From positions 1 through 64,000 of the forward strand of contig JAZGTN010000234.1 in assembly GCA_037783415.1 (NCBI GenBank): a stretch of DNA of 64,000 nucleotides. Reading direction: 5' to 3'. Below are positions 24,966 through 36,088 of this stretch, piece by piece (the first letter of the stretch is position 1; every line of letters starts with the position of its first letter). This stretch comes from Leptasterias polaris (Eukaryota > Echinodermata > Asteroidea > Forcipulatida > Asteriidae). The position numbers and the translations under genes are program-made. The notes below the pieces were generated by a model, which ran no database searches, was not told the origin of the DNA, and saw nothing but the letters and a program-made list of their open reading frames with translations.

Positions 24966-26745
24966 TAAAAAATTAATCTCAGCGTGTTTGGAGGGGTTTG
25001 AATTTTTTCGTCTCAGAATACGCTCAGAATGAACCAGTTTGTTCACAACACCCTTGTTTCTTAGTAAAAAATTAATCTCAGCGTGTTTGGAGGGGTTTGA
25101 ATTTTTTTCGTCTCAGAAAACGCTCAGAATGAACCAGTTTGTTCACTACACCCTTGTTTCTTAGTAAAAAATTAATCTCAGCGTGTTTGGAGGGGTTTGA
25201 ATTTTTTTCGTCTCAGAATACGCTCAGAATGAACCAGTTTGTTCACAACACCCTTGTTTCTTAGTAAAAAATTAATCTCAGCGTGTTTGGAGGGGTTTGA
25301 ATTTTTTTCGTCTCAGAATACGCTCAGAATGAACCAGTTTGTTCACTACACCCTTGTTTCTTAGTAAAAAATTAATCTCAGCGTGTTTGGAGGGGTTTGA
25401 ATTTTTTTCGTCTCAGAATACGCTCAGAATGAACCAGTTTGTTCACTACACCCTTGTTTCTTAGTAAAAAATTAATCTCAGCGTGTTTGGAGGGGTTTGA
25501 ATTTTTTTCGTCTCAGAATACGCTCAGAATGAACCAGTTTGTTCACTACACCCTTGTTTCTTAGTAAAAAATTAATCTCAGCGTGTTTGGAGGGGTTTGA
25601 ATTTTTTTCGTCTCAGAATACGCTCAGAATGAACCAGTTTGTTCACAACACCCTTGTTTCTTAGTAAAAAATTAATCTCAGCGTGTTTGGAGGGGTTTGA
25701 ATTTTTTTCGTCTCAGAATATGCTCAGAATGAACCAGTTTGTTCACTACACCCTTGTTTCTTAGTGAAAAATTAATCTCAGCGTGTTTGGAGGGGTTTGA
25801 ATTTTTTTCGTCTCAGAATACGCTCAGAATGAACCAGTTTGTTCACAACACCCTTGTTTCTTAGTAAGAAATTAATCTCAGCGTGTTTGGAGGGGTTTGA
25901 ATTTTTTTCGTCTCAGAATACGCTCAGAATGAACCAGTTTGTTCACAACACCCTTGTTTCTTAGTAAGAAATTAATCTCAGCGTGTTTGGAGGGGTTTGA
26001 ATTTTTTTCGTCTCAGAATACGCTCAGAATGAACCAGTTTGTTCACAACACCCTTGTTTCTTAGTGAAAAATTAATCTCAGCGTGTTTGGAGGGGTTTGA
26101 ATTTTTTTCGTCTCAGAATACGCTCAGAATGAACCAGTTTGTTCACAACACCCTTGTTTCTTAGTAAGAAATTAATCTCAGCGTGTTTGGAGGGGTTTGA
26201 ATTTTTTTCGTCTCAGAATACGCTCAGAATGAACCAGTTTGTTCACAACACCCTTGTTTCTTAGTAAGAAATTAATCTCAGCGTGTTTGGAGGGGTTTGA
26301 ATTTTTTTCGTCTCAGAATACGCTCAGAATGAACCAGTTTGTTCACAACACCCTTGTTTCTTAGTAAGAAATTAATCTCAGCGTGTTTGGAGGGGTTTGA
26401 ATTTTTTTCGTCTCAGAATACGCTCAGAATGAACCAGTTTGTTCACAACACCCTTGTTTCTTAGTAAGAAATTAATCTCAGCGTGTTTGGAGGGGTTTGA
26501 ATTTTTTTCGTCTCAGAATACGCTCAGAATGAACCAGTTTGTTCACAACACCCTTGTTTCTTAGTAAAAAATTAATCTCAGCGTGTTTGGAGGGGTTTGA
26601 ATTTTTTTCGTCTCAGAATACGCTCAGAATGAACCAGTTTGTTCACAACACCCTTGTTTCTTAGTAAAAAATTAATCTCAGCGTGTTTGGAGGGGTTTGA
26701 ATTTTTTTCGTCTCAGAATACGCTCAGAATGAACCAGTTTGTTCA
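24966..26745 (+). repeat. Family B segment, partial copy of 22.2-23.2 kb plus a run of TAAGAAATT monomers
   Basis: The markers of 22.2-23.2 kb recur at an offset of 2801 bp: the 6-T tract (about 25003), CTCAGAAAACGC (25121 versus 22320), and GAATATGC (25722 versus 22921, at the G). This is followed by TTAGTGAAAA (about 25766), two TAAGAAATT monomers, TTAGTGAAAA again (about 26066) and four more TAAGAAATT monomers (about 26167-26467). The run points to local amplification of one to four monomers. Plain CACAAC monomers complete the segment. Confidence 0.75.
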
Positions 26746-29265
26746 CAACACCCTTGTTTCTTAGTAAAAAATTAATCTCAGCGTGTTTGGAGGGGTTTGA
26801 ATTTTTTTCGTCTCAGAATACGCTCAGAATGAACCAGTTTGTTCACTACACCCTTGTTTCTTAGTAAAAAATTAATCTCAGCGTGTTTGGAGGGGTTTGA
26901 ATTTTTTTCGTCTCAGAATACGCTCAGAATGAACCAGTTTGTTCACTACACCCTTGTTTCTTAGTAAAAAATTAATCTCAGCGTGTTTGGAGGGGTTTGA
27001 ATTTTTTTCGTCTCAGAATACGCTCAGAATGAACCAGTTTGTTCACTACACCCTTGTTTCTTAGTAAAAAATTAATCTCAGCGTGTTTGGAGGGGTTTGA
27101 ATTTTTTTCGTCTCAGAATACGCTCAGAATGAACCAGTTTGTTCACAACACCCTTGTTTCTTAGTAAAAAATTAATCTCAGCGTGTTTGGAGGGGTTTGA
27201 ATTTTTTTCGTCTCAGAATATGCTCAGAATGAACCAGTTTGTTCACTACACCCTTGTTTCTTAGTGAAAAATTAATCTCAGCGTGTTTGGAGGGGTTTGA
27301 ATTTTTTTCGTCTCAGAATACGCTCAGAATGAACCAGTTTGTTCACAACACCCTTGTTTCTTAGTAAGAAATTAATCTCAGCGTGTTTGGAGGGGTTTGA
27401 ATTTTTTTCGTCTCAGAATACGCTCAGAATGAACCAGTTTGTTCACAACACCCTTGTTTCTTAGTAAGAAATTAATCTCAGCGTGTTTGGAGGGGTTTGA
27501 ATTTTTTTCGTCTCAGAATACGCTCAGAATGAACCAGTTTGTTCACAACACCCTTGTTTCTTAGTAAAAAATTAATCTCAGCGTGTTTGGAGGGGTTTGA
27601 ATTTTTTTCGTCTCAGAATACGCTCAGAATGAACCAGTTTGTTCACAACACCCTTGTTTCTTAGTAAAAAATTAATCTCAGCGTGTTTGGAGGGGTTTGA
27701 ATTTTTTTCGTCTCAGAATACGCTCAGAATGAACCAGTTTGTTCACAACACCCTTGTTTCTTAGTAAAAAATTAATCTCAGCGTGTTTGGAGGGGTTTGA
27801 ATTTTTTTCGTCTCAGAATACGCTCAGAATGAACCAGTTTGTTCACAACACCCTTGTTTCTTAGTAAAAAATTAATCTCAGCGTGTTTGGAGGGGTTTGA
27901 ATTTTTTTCGTCTCAGAATACGCTCAGAATGAACCAGTTTGTTCACAACACCCTTGTTTCTTAGTAAAAAATTAATCTCAGCGTGTTTGGAGGGGTTTGA
28001 ATTTTTTTCGTCTCAGAATACGCTCAGAATGAACCAGTTTGTTCACAACACCCTTGTTTCTTAGTAAAAAAATAATCTCAGCGTGTTTGGAGGGGTTTGA
28101 ATTTTTTTCGTCTCAGAATACGCTCAGAATGAACCAGTTTGTTCACAACACCCTTGTTTCTTAGTAAAAAATTAATCTCAGCGTGTTTGGAGGGGTTTGA
28201 ATTTTTTTCGTCTCAGAATACGCTCAGAATGAACCAGTTTGTTCACAACACCCTTGTTTCTTAGTAAAAAATTAATCTCAGCGTGTTTGGAGGGGTTTGA
28301 ATTTTTTTCGTCTCAGAATACGCTCAGAATGAACCAGTTTGTTCCCTACACCCTTGTTTCTTAGTAAAAAATTAATCTCAGCGTGTTTGGAGGGGTTTGA
28401 ATTTTTTTCGTCTCAGAATACGCTCAGAATGAACCAGTTTGTTCACTACACCCTTGTTTCTTAGTAAAAAATTAATCTCAGCGTGTTTGGAGGGGTTTGA
28501 ATTTTTTTCGTCTCAGAATACGCTCAGAATGAACCAGTTTGTTCACAACACCCTTGTTTCTTAGTAAAGAATTAATCTCAGCGTGTTTGGAGGGGTTTGA
28601 ATTTTTTTCGTCTCAGATCACGCTCAGAATGAACCAGTTTGTTCACAACACCCTTGTTTCTTAGTAAAAAATTAATCTCAGCGTGTTTGGAGGGGTTTGA
28701 ATTTTTTTCGTCTCAGAATACGCTCAGAATGAACCAGTTTGTTCACAACACCCTTGTTTCTTAGTAAAAAAGTTAATCTCAGCGTGTTTGGAGGGGTTTG
28801 AATTTTTTTCGTCTCAGAATACGCTCAGAATGAACCAGTTTGTTCACAACACCCTTGTTTCTTAGTAAAAAAGTTAATCTCAGCGTGTTTGGAGGGGTTT
28901 GAATTTTTTTCGTCTCAGAATACGCTCAGAATGAACCAGTTTGTTCACTACACCCTTGTTTCTTACTAAAAAATTAATCTCAGCGTGTTTGGAGGGGTTT
29001 GAATTTTTTTCGTCTCAGAATACGCTCAGAATGAACCAGTTTGTTCACTACGCCCTTGTTTCTTAGTAAAAAATTTAATCTCAGCGTGTTTGGAGGGGTT
29101 TGAATTTTTTTCGTCTCAGAATACGCTCAGAATGAACCAGTTTGTTCACTACACCCTTGTTTCTTAGTAAAAAATTTATCTCAGCGTGTTTGGAGGGGTT
29201 TGAATTTTTTTCGTCTCAGAATACGCTCAGATCGAACCAGTTTGTTCACAACACCCTTGTTTCTT
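26746..29265 (+). repeat. Family B long HOR, copy 2 (offset 4302 bp from copy 1)
   Basis: The marker order of 22.42-24.96 kb recurs: GAATATGC (27221), TTAGTGAAAA (about 27266), two TAAGAAATT monomers, a run of six CACAAC monomers, AAAAAAATAATC (about 28070, with one more A than copy 1), TTCCCTACACCC (28343 versus 24041), CAGATCACGC (about 28617), AAAAAAGTTAATC (28772 versus 24470), TTACTAAAAAATT (about 28974), CACTACGCCC (about 29051) and CAGATCG (29231). The offset is 4302 bp at several independent markers. Only the single-A difference was noticed, so the duplication is recent. Confidence 0.8.
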
Positions 29266-32200
29266 AGTAAAAAATTAATCTCAGCGTGTTTGGAGGGGTT
29301 TGAATTTTTTTCGTCTCAGAATACGCTCAGAATGAACCAGTTTGTTCACTACACCCTTGTTTCTTAGTAAAAAATTAATCTCAGCGTGTTTGGAGGGGTT
29401 TGAATTTTTTTCGTCTCAGAATACGCTCAGAATGAACCAGTTTGTTCACAACACCCTTGTTTCTTAGTAAAAAATTAATCTCAGCGTGTTTGGAGGGGTT
29501 TGAATTTTTTACGTCTCAGAATACGCTCAGAATGAACCAGTTTGTTCACTACACCCTTGTTTCTTAGTAAAAAATTAATCTCAGCGTGTTTGGAGGGGTT
29601 TGAATTTTTTTCGTCTCAGAATACGCTCAGAATGAACCAGTTTGTTCACTACACCCTTGTTTCTTAGTAAAAAATTAATCTCAGCTTGTTTGGAGGGGTT
29701 TGAATTTTTTTCGTCTCAGAATACGCTCAGAATGAACCAGTTTGTTCACTACACCCTTGTTTCCTAGTAAAAAATTAATCTCAGCGTGTTTGGAGGGGTT
29801 TGAATTTTTTTCGTCTCAGAATACGCTCAGAATGAACCAGTTTGTTCACTACACCCTTGTTTCTTAGTAAAAAATTAATCTCAGCGTGTTTGGAGGGGTT
29901 TGAATTTTTTTCGTCTCAGAATACGCTCAGAATGAACCAGTTTGTTCACTACACCCTTGTTTCTTAGTAAAAAATTAATCTCAGCGTGTTTGGAGGGGTT
30001 TGAATTTTTTTCGTCTCAGAATACGCTCAGAATGAACCAGTTTGTTCACTACACCCTTGTTTCTTAGTAAAAAATTAATCTCAGCGTGTTTGGAGGGGTT
30101 TGAATTTTTTTCGTCTCAGAATACGCTCAGAATGAACCAGTTTGTTCACAACACCCTTGTTTCTTAGTAAAAAATTAATCTCAGCGTGTTTGGAGGGGTT
30201 TGAATTTTTTTCGTCTCAGAATATGCTCAGAATGAACCAGTTTGTTCACTACACCCTTGTTTCTTAGTGAAAAATTAATCTCAGCGTGTTTGGAGGGGTT
30301 TGAATTTTTTTCGTCTCAGAATACGCTCAGAATGAACCAGTTTGTTCACAACACCCTTGTTTCTTAGTAAGAAATTAATCTCAGCGTGTTTGGAGGGGTT
30401 TGAATTTTTTTCGTCTCAGAATACGCTCAGAATGAACCAGTTTGTTCACAACACCCTTGTTTCTTAGTAAGAAATTAATCTCAGCGTGTTTGGAGGGGTT
30501 TGAATTTTTTTCGTCTCAGAATACGCTCAGAATGAACCAGTTTGTTCACAACACCCTTGTTTCTTAGTAAGAAATTAATCTCAGCGTGTTTGGAGGGGTT
30601 TGAATTTTTTTCGTCTCAGAATACGCTCAGAATGAACCAGTTTGTTCACAACACCCTTGTTTCTTAGTAAGAAATTAATCTCAGCGTGTTTGGAGGGGTT
30701 TGAATTTTTTTCGTCTCAGAATACGCTCAGAATGAACCAGTTTGTTCACAACACCCTTGTTTCTTAGTAAAAAATTAATCTCAGCGTGTTTGGAGGGGTT
30801 TGAATTTTTTTCGTCTCAGAATACGCTCAGAATGAACCAGTTTGTTCACTACACCCTTGTTTCTTAGTAAAAAATTAATCTCAGCGTGTTTGGAGGGGTT
30901 TGAATTTTTTTTCGTCTCAGAATACGCTCAGAATGAACCAGTTTGTTCACTACACCCTTGTTTCTTAGTAAAAAATTAATCTCAGCGTGTTTGGAGGGGT
31001 TTGAATTTTTTTCGTCTCAGAATACGCTCAGAATGAACCAGTTTGTTCACAACACCCTTGTTTCTTAGTAAAAAATTAATCTCAGCGTGTTTGGAGGGGT
31101 TTGAATTTTTTTCGTCTCAGAATATGCTCAGAATGAACCAGTTTGTTCACTACACCCTTGTTTCTTAGTGAAAAATTAATCTCAGCGTGTTTGGAGGGGT
31201 TTGAATTTTTTTCGTCTCAGAATACGCTCAGAATGAACCAGTTTGTTCACAACACCCTTGTTTCTTAGTAAGAAATTAATCTCAGCGTGTTTGGAGGGGT
31301 TTGAATTTTTTTCGTCTCAGAATACGCTCAGAATGAACCAGTTTGTTCACAACACCCTTGTTTCTTAGTAAGAAATTAATCTCAGCGTGTTTGGAGGGGT
31401 TTGAATTTTTTTCGTCTCAGAATACGCTCAGAATGAACCAGTTTGTTCACAACACCCTTGTTTCTTAGTAAGAAATTAATCTCAGCGTGTTTGGAGGGGT
31501 TTGAATTTTTTTCGTCTCAGAATACGCTCAGAATGAACCAGTTTGTTCACAACACCCTTGTTTCTTAGTAAGAAATTAATCTCAGCGTGTTTGGAGGGGT
31601 TTGAATTTTTTTCGTCTCAGAATACGCTCAGAATGAACCAGTTTGTTCACAACACCCTTGTTTCTTAGTAAAAAATTAATCTCAGCGTGTTTGGAGGGGT
31701 TTGAATTTTTTTCGTCTCAGAATACGCTCAGAATGAACCAGTTTGTTCACAACACCCTTGTTTCTTAGTAAAAAATTAATCTCAGCGTGTTTGGAGGGGT
31801 TTGAATTTTTTTCGTCTCAGAATACGCTCAGAATGAACCAGTTTGTTCACTACACCCTTGTTTCTTAGTAAAAAATTAATCTCAGCGTGTTTGGAGGGGT
31901 TTGAATTTTTTTTCGTCTCAGAATACGCTCAGAATGAACCAGTTTGTTCACTACACCCTTGTTTCTTAGTAAAAAATTAATCTCAGCGTGTTTGGAGGGG
32001 TTTGAATTTTTTTTCGTCTCAGAATACGCTCAGAATGAACCAGTTTGTTCACTACACCCTTGTTTCTTAGTAAAAAATTAATCTCAGCGTGTTTGGAGGG
32101 GTTTGAATTTTTTTCGTCTCAGAATACGCTCAGAATGAACCAGTTTGTTCACAACACCCTTGTTTCTTAGTAAAAAATTAATCTCAGCGTGTTTGGAGGG

Positions 32201-33270
32201 GTTTGAATTTTTTTCGTCTCAGAATATGCTCAGAATGAACCAGTTTGTTCACTACACCCTTGTTTCTTAGTGAAAAATTAATCTCAGCGTGTTTGGAGGG
32301 GTTTGAATTTTTTTCGTCTCAGAATACGCTCAGAATGAACCAGTTTGTTCACAACACCCTTGTTTCTTAGTAAGAAATTAATCTCAGCGTGTTTGGAGGG
32401 GTTTGAATTTTTTTCGTCTCAGAATACGCTCAGAATGAACCAGTTTGTTCACAACACCCTTGTTTCTTAGTAAGAAATTAATCTCAGCGTGTTTGGAGGG
32501 GTTTGAATTTTTTTCGTCTCAGAATACGCTCAGAATGAACCAGTTTGTTCACAACACCCTTGTTTCTTAGTAAGAAATTAATCTCAGCGTGTTTGGAGGG
32601 GTTTGAATTTTTTTCGTCTCAGAATACGCTCAGAATGAACCAGTTTGTTCACAACACCCTTGTTTCTTAGTAAGAAATTAATCTCAGCGTGTTTGGAGGG
32701 GTTTGAATTTTTTTCGTCTCAGAATACGCTCAGAATGAACCAGTTTGTTCACAACACCCTTGTTTCTTAGTAAAAAATTAATCTCAGCGTGTTTGGAGGG
32801 GTTTGAATTTTTTTCGTCTCAGAATACGCTCAGAATGAACCAGTTTGTTCACAACACCCTTGTTTCTTAGTAAAAAATTAATCTCAGCGTGTTTGGAGGG
32901 GTTTGAATTTTTTTCGTCTCAGAATACGCTCAGAATGAACCAGTTTGTTCACAACACCCTTGTTTCTTAGTAAAAAATTAATCTCAGCGTGTTTGGAGGG
33001 GTTTGAATTTTTTTCGTCTCAGAATACGCTCAGAATGAACCAGTTTGTTCACAACACCCTTGTTTCTTAGTAAAAAATTAATCTCAGCGTGTTTGGAGGG
33101 GTTTGAATTTTTTTCGTCTCAGAATACGCTCAGAATGAACCAGTTTGTTCACAACACCCTTGTTTCTTAGTAAAAAATTAATCTCAGCGTGTTTGGAGGG
33201 GTTTGAATTTTTTTCGTCTCAGAATACGCTCAGAATGAACCAGTTTGTTCACAACACCCTTGTTTCTTAG
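29266..33270 (+). repeat. Family B segment with three GAATATGC / TTAGTGAAAA / 4x TAAGAAATT modules
   Basis: The segment continues from the AATTTATC-CAGATCG pair. It carries private changes TTTTTTACGTCTC (about 29510) and TTCCTAGTAA (about 29764), then CAGCTTG (about 29684). From 30222 a module recurs three times: GAATATGC, then TTAGTGAAAA, then four TAAGAAATT monomers, then plain and CACTAC monomers. The GAATATGC positions are about 30222, 31123 and 32225, so the module lengths are about 0.9 and 1.1 kb (9 and 11 monomers). Extra T residues appear in T-tracts near 30911, 31910 and 32010. Confidence 0.75.
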
Positions 33271-34506
33271 TAAAAAAATAATCTCAGCGTGTTTGGAGGG
33301 GTTTGAATTTTTTTCGTCTCAGAATACGCTCAGAATGAACCAGTTTGTTCACAACACCCTTGTTTCTTAGTAAAAAATTAATCTCAGCGTGTTTGGAGGG
33401 GTTTGAATTTTTTTCGTCTCAGAATACGCTCAGAATGAACCAGTTTGTTCACAACACCCTTGTTTCTTAGTAAAAAATTAATCTCAGCGTGTTTGGAGGG
33501 GTTTGAATTTTTTTCGTCTCAGAATACGCTCAGAATGAACCAGTTTGTTCACTACACCCTTGTTTCTTAGTAAAAAATTAATCTCAGCGTGTTTGGAGGG
33601 GTTTGAATTTTTTTCGTCTCAGAATACGCTCAGAATGAACCAGTTTGTTCACAACACCATTGTTTCTTAGTAAAGAATTAATCTCAGCGTGTTTGGAGGG
33701 GTTTGAATTTTTTTCGTCTCAGATCACGCTCAGAATGAACCAGTTTGTTCACAACACCCTTGTTTCTTAGTAAAAAATTAATCTCAGCGTGTTTGGAGGG
33801 GTTTGAATTTTTTTCGTCTCAGAATACGCTCAGAATGAACCAGTTTGTTCACAACACCCTTGTTTCTTAGTAAAAAATTAATCTCAGCGTGTTTGGAGGG
33901 GTTTGAATTTTTTTCGTCTCAGAATACTCTCAGAATGAACCAGTTTGTTCACAACACCCTTGTTTCTTAGTAAAAAATTAATCTCAGCGTGTTTGGAGGA
34001 GTTTGAATTTTTTTCGTCTCAGATCACGCTCAGAATGAACCAGTTTGTTCACAACACCCTTGTTTCTTAGTAAAAAATTAATCTCAGCGTGTTTGGAGGG
34101 GTTTGAATTTTTTTCGTCTCAGAATACGCTCAGAATGAACCAGTTTGTTCACAACACCCTTGTTTCTTAGTAAAAAATTAATCTCAGCGTGTTTGGAGGG
34201 GTTTGAATTTTTTTCGTCTCAGAATACGCTCAGAATGAACCAGTTTGTTCACAACACCCTTGTTTCATAGTAAAAAATTAATCTCAGCGTGTTTGGAGGG
34301 GTTTGAATTTTTTTCGTCTCAGATCACGCTCAGAATGAACCAGTTTGTTCACAACACCCTTGTTTCTTAGTAAAAAATTAATCTCAGCGTGTTTGGAGGG
34401 GTTTGAATTTTTTTCGTCTCAGAATACGCTGAGAATGAACCAGTTTGTTCACAACACCCTTGTTTCTTATTAAAAAATTAATCTCAGCGTGTTTGGAGGG
34501 GTTTGA
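33271..34506 (+). repeat. Family B, inversion-proximal edge with 300-bp trimer periodicity
   Basis: The edge opens with AAAAAAATAATC (about 33271), a degraded third copy of the long HOR. CAGATCACGC then recurs at 33720, 34020 and 34320, exactly 300 bp apart, so the last units are trimers. Private substitutions become more frequent toward the boundary: ACACCATTG (about 33659), AATACTCTCAG (about 33925), GGAGGAGTTTG (about 34000), TTTCATAG (about 34265), ACGCTGAGAATG (about 34429) and TTATTAAAAAATT (about 34469). Rising divergence at the end of an array is expected where unequal exchange homogenises less efficiently. Confidence 0.8.
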
Positions 34507-34530
34507 GTGAGACGAAAAAAAATTAAAACC
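34496..34530. other. Orientation switch (inversion junction) of the satellite array
   Basis: The plus-oriented array ends in GGAGGGGTTTGA, and the next bases, GTGAGACGAAAAAAAATT, are the reverse complement of the start of a monomer. To the left all monomers read plus; to the right all read minus as far as 64000. The breakpoint lies about 7 bp into a monomer on the left and about 22 bp in on the right. GAGGGGTTT and AAAACCTCTC therefore face each other across roughly 20 bp and could form an imperfect stem-loop. There is no foreign sequence at the join. It may be a true chromosomal inversion or template-switch product, or an assembly join. Confidence 0.9.
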
Positions 34531-34980
34531 TCTCAAAACAGGCTGAGATTAATTTTTTACTAAGAAACAAGGGTGTTGTGAACAAACTGGTTCATTCTGA
34601 GCGTAATCGGAGACGAACAAAATTCAAACCCCTCAAAACAAGCTGAGATTAATTCTTTACTAAGAAACAAGGGTGTTGTGAACAAACTGGTTCATTCTGA
34701 GCGTTATCGGAGACGAAAAAAATTAAAACCCCTCAAAACACGCTGAGATAATTTTTTTACTAAGAAACAAGGGTGTTGTGAACAAACTGGTTCATTCTGA
34801 GCATTATCGGAGACGAAAAAAATTCAAACCCCTCAAAACACGCTGAGATTAATTCTTTACTAAGAAACAAGGGTGTTGTGAACAAACTGGTTCATTCTGA
34901 GCGTTATCTGAGACGAAAAAAATTAAAACCTCTCAAAACAGGCTGAGATTAATTTTTTACTAAGAAACAAGGGTGTTGTG
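34507..34980 (-). repeat. Inversion-proximal D monomers
   Basis: Four to five monomers with GAGACGAACAAAATTCAAAC or GAGACGAAAAAAATTAAAAC are followed by CTCTCAAAACAGGCTGAG or CCCTCAAAACACGCTGAG. They are intermediate between A/C and B: GTTGTGAAC is shared with B, while CTCAAAACACGCTGAG is shared with C. The pair CTCTCAAAACAGGC and GGAGACGAACAAAATTC recurs at about 34930-35030, 37550-37640, 39555-39650, 62590-62690 and 63905-64000, so the first monomers after the inversion match those at the far right of the window. Confidence 0.8.
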
Positions 34981-36088
34981 AACAACTTCTGGTTCATTCT
35001 GAGCGTAATCGGAGACGAACAAAATTCAAACCCCTCAAAACACGCTGAGAGTAATTCTTTACTAAGAAACAAAGGTGTTCCGAAGACACTGGTTCATTCT
35101 CAGAGTGATCGGAGATGACATTAATTTTTTTCAAACTCCTCAAAACGCTCTGAGATTAATTCTGTAATAAGAAACACGGGTGTTCCGAAGATACTGGTTG
35201 ATTCTCAGGGTGATCAGAGATGAAAAAAAATTCAAACTCCTCAAAACACGCTGAGATTAATTTTTTACTAAGAAACAAGGGTGTAGTGAACAAACTGGTT
35301 CATTCTGAGCGTATTCTGAGACGAAAAAAATTCAAACCCCTCCAAACACGCTGAGATTAATTTTTTACTAAGAAACAAGGGTGTAGTGAACAAACTGGTT
35401 CATTCTGAGCGTATTCTGAGACGAAAAAAATTCAAACCCCTCCAAACACGCTGAGATTAATTTTTTACTAAGAAACAAGGGTGTAGTGAACAAACTGGTT
35501 CATTCTGAGCGTATTCTGAGACGAAAAAAATTCAAACCCCTCCAAACACGCTGAGATTAATTTTTTACTAAGAAACAAGGGTGTAGTGAACAAACTGGTT
35601 CATTCTGAGCGTATTCTGAGACGAAAAAAATTCAAACCCCTCCAAACACGCTGAGATTAATTTTTTACTAAGAAACAAGGGTGTAGTGAACAAACTGGTT
35701 CATTCTGAGCGTATTCTGAGACGAAAAAAATTCAAACCCCTCCAAACACGCTGAGATTAATTTTTTACTAAGAAACAAGGGTGTTGTGAACAAACTGGTT
35801 CATTCTGAGCGTATTCTGAGACGAAAAAAATTCAAACCCCTCCAAACACGCTGAGATTAATTTTTTACTAAGAAACAAGGGTGTTGTGAACAAACTGTTT
35901 CATTCTGAGCGTATTCTGAGACGGAAAAAATTCAAACCCCTCCAAACACGCTGAGATTAATTTTTTACTAAGAAACAAGGGTGTAGTGAACAAACTGGTT
36001 CATTCTGAGCGTATTCTGAGACGAAAAAAATTCAAACCCCTCCAAACACGCTGAGATTAATTTTTTACTAAGAAACAAGGGTGTTGTG
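34981..36088 (-). repeat. 1108-bp HOR, copy 1 (11 monomers: D/C plus inverted B)
   Basis: The copy opens with AACAACTTCTGG (a 4-bp expansion of AACAAACTGG), then a D monomer with CACGCTGAGAGTAATTC, a C monomer with GAAGACACTGG, the ATGACATTAATTTTTTTC variant (35117) and a monomer with GAAACACGGG. About nine inverted family B monomers follow, six at the front as GTGTAGTGAAC and later ones as GTGTTGTGAAC. One B copy has AAACTGTTTCATT and GACGGAAAAAA (about 35897-35925). The opening motif returns 1108 bp later. Confidence 0.85.

Larger units (their letters stand above)
3740..34506 (+). repeat. Satellite array, family B (about 307 monomers of 100 bp)
   Basis: Uninterrupted tandem array in plus orientation. 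The diagnostic B motifs are CGTCTCAGAATACGC, CAGAATGAACC, TTCACAACACCC or TTCACTACACCC, TTAGTAAAAAATTAATC and GCGTGTTTGGAGG. Most copies are 100 bp and differ by none to two substitutions. The commonest polymorphism is A or T in CAC(A/T)AC. Rare private variants recur in the same order several times and divide the array into higher-order units, annotated separately. GC is 37% by counting the consensus. CpG is close to expectation (3 per monomer, about 3.4 expected). There are no insertions of other DNA in 30.8 kb. Confidence 0.97.

Noticed and set aside
34496..34530. Rho-independent terminator or replication origin at the inverted repeat
   Set aside because: The stem is short and imperfect, the context is satellite on both sides, and no gene exists for it to serve. 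It is better read as a rearrangement junction.
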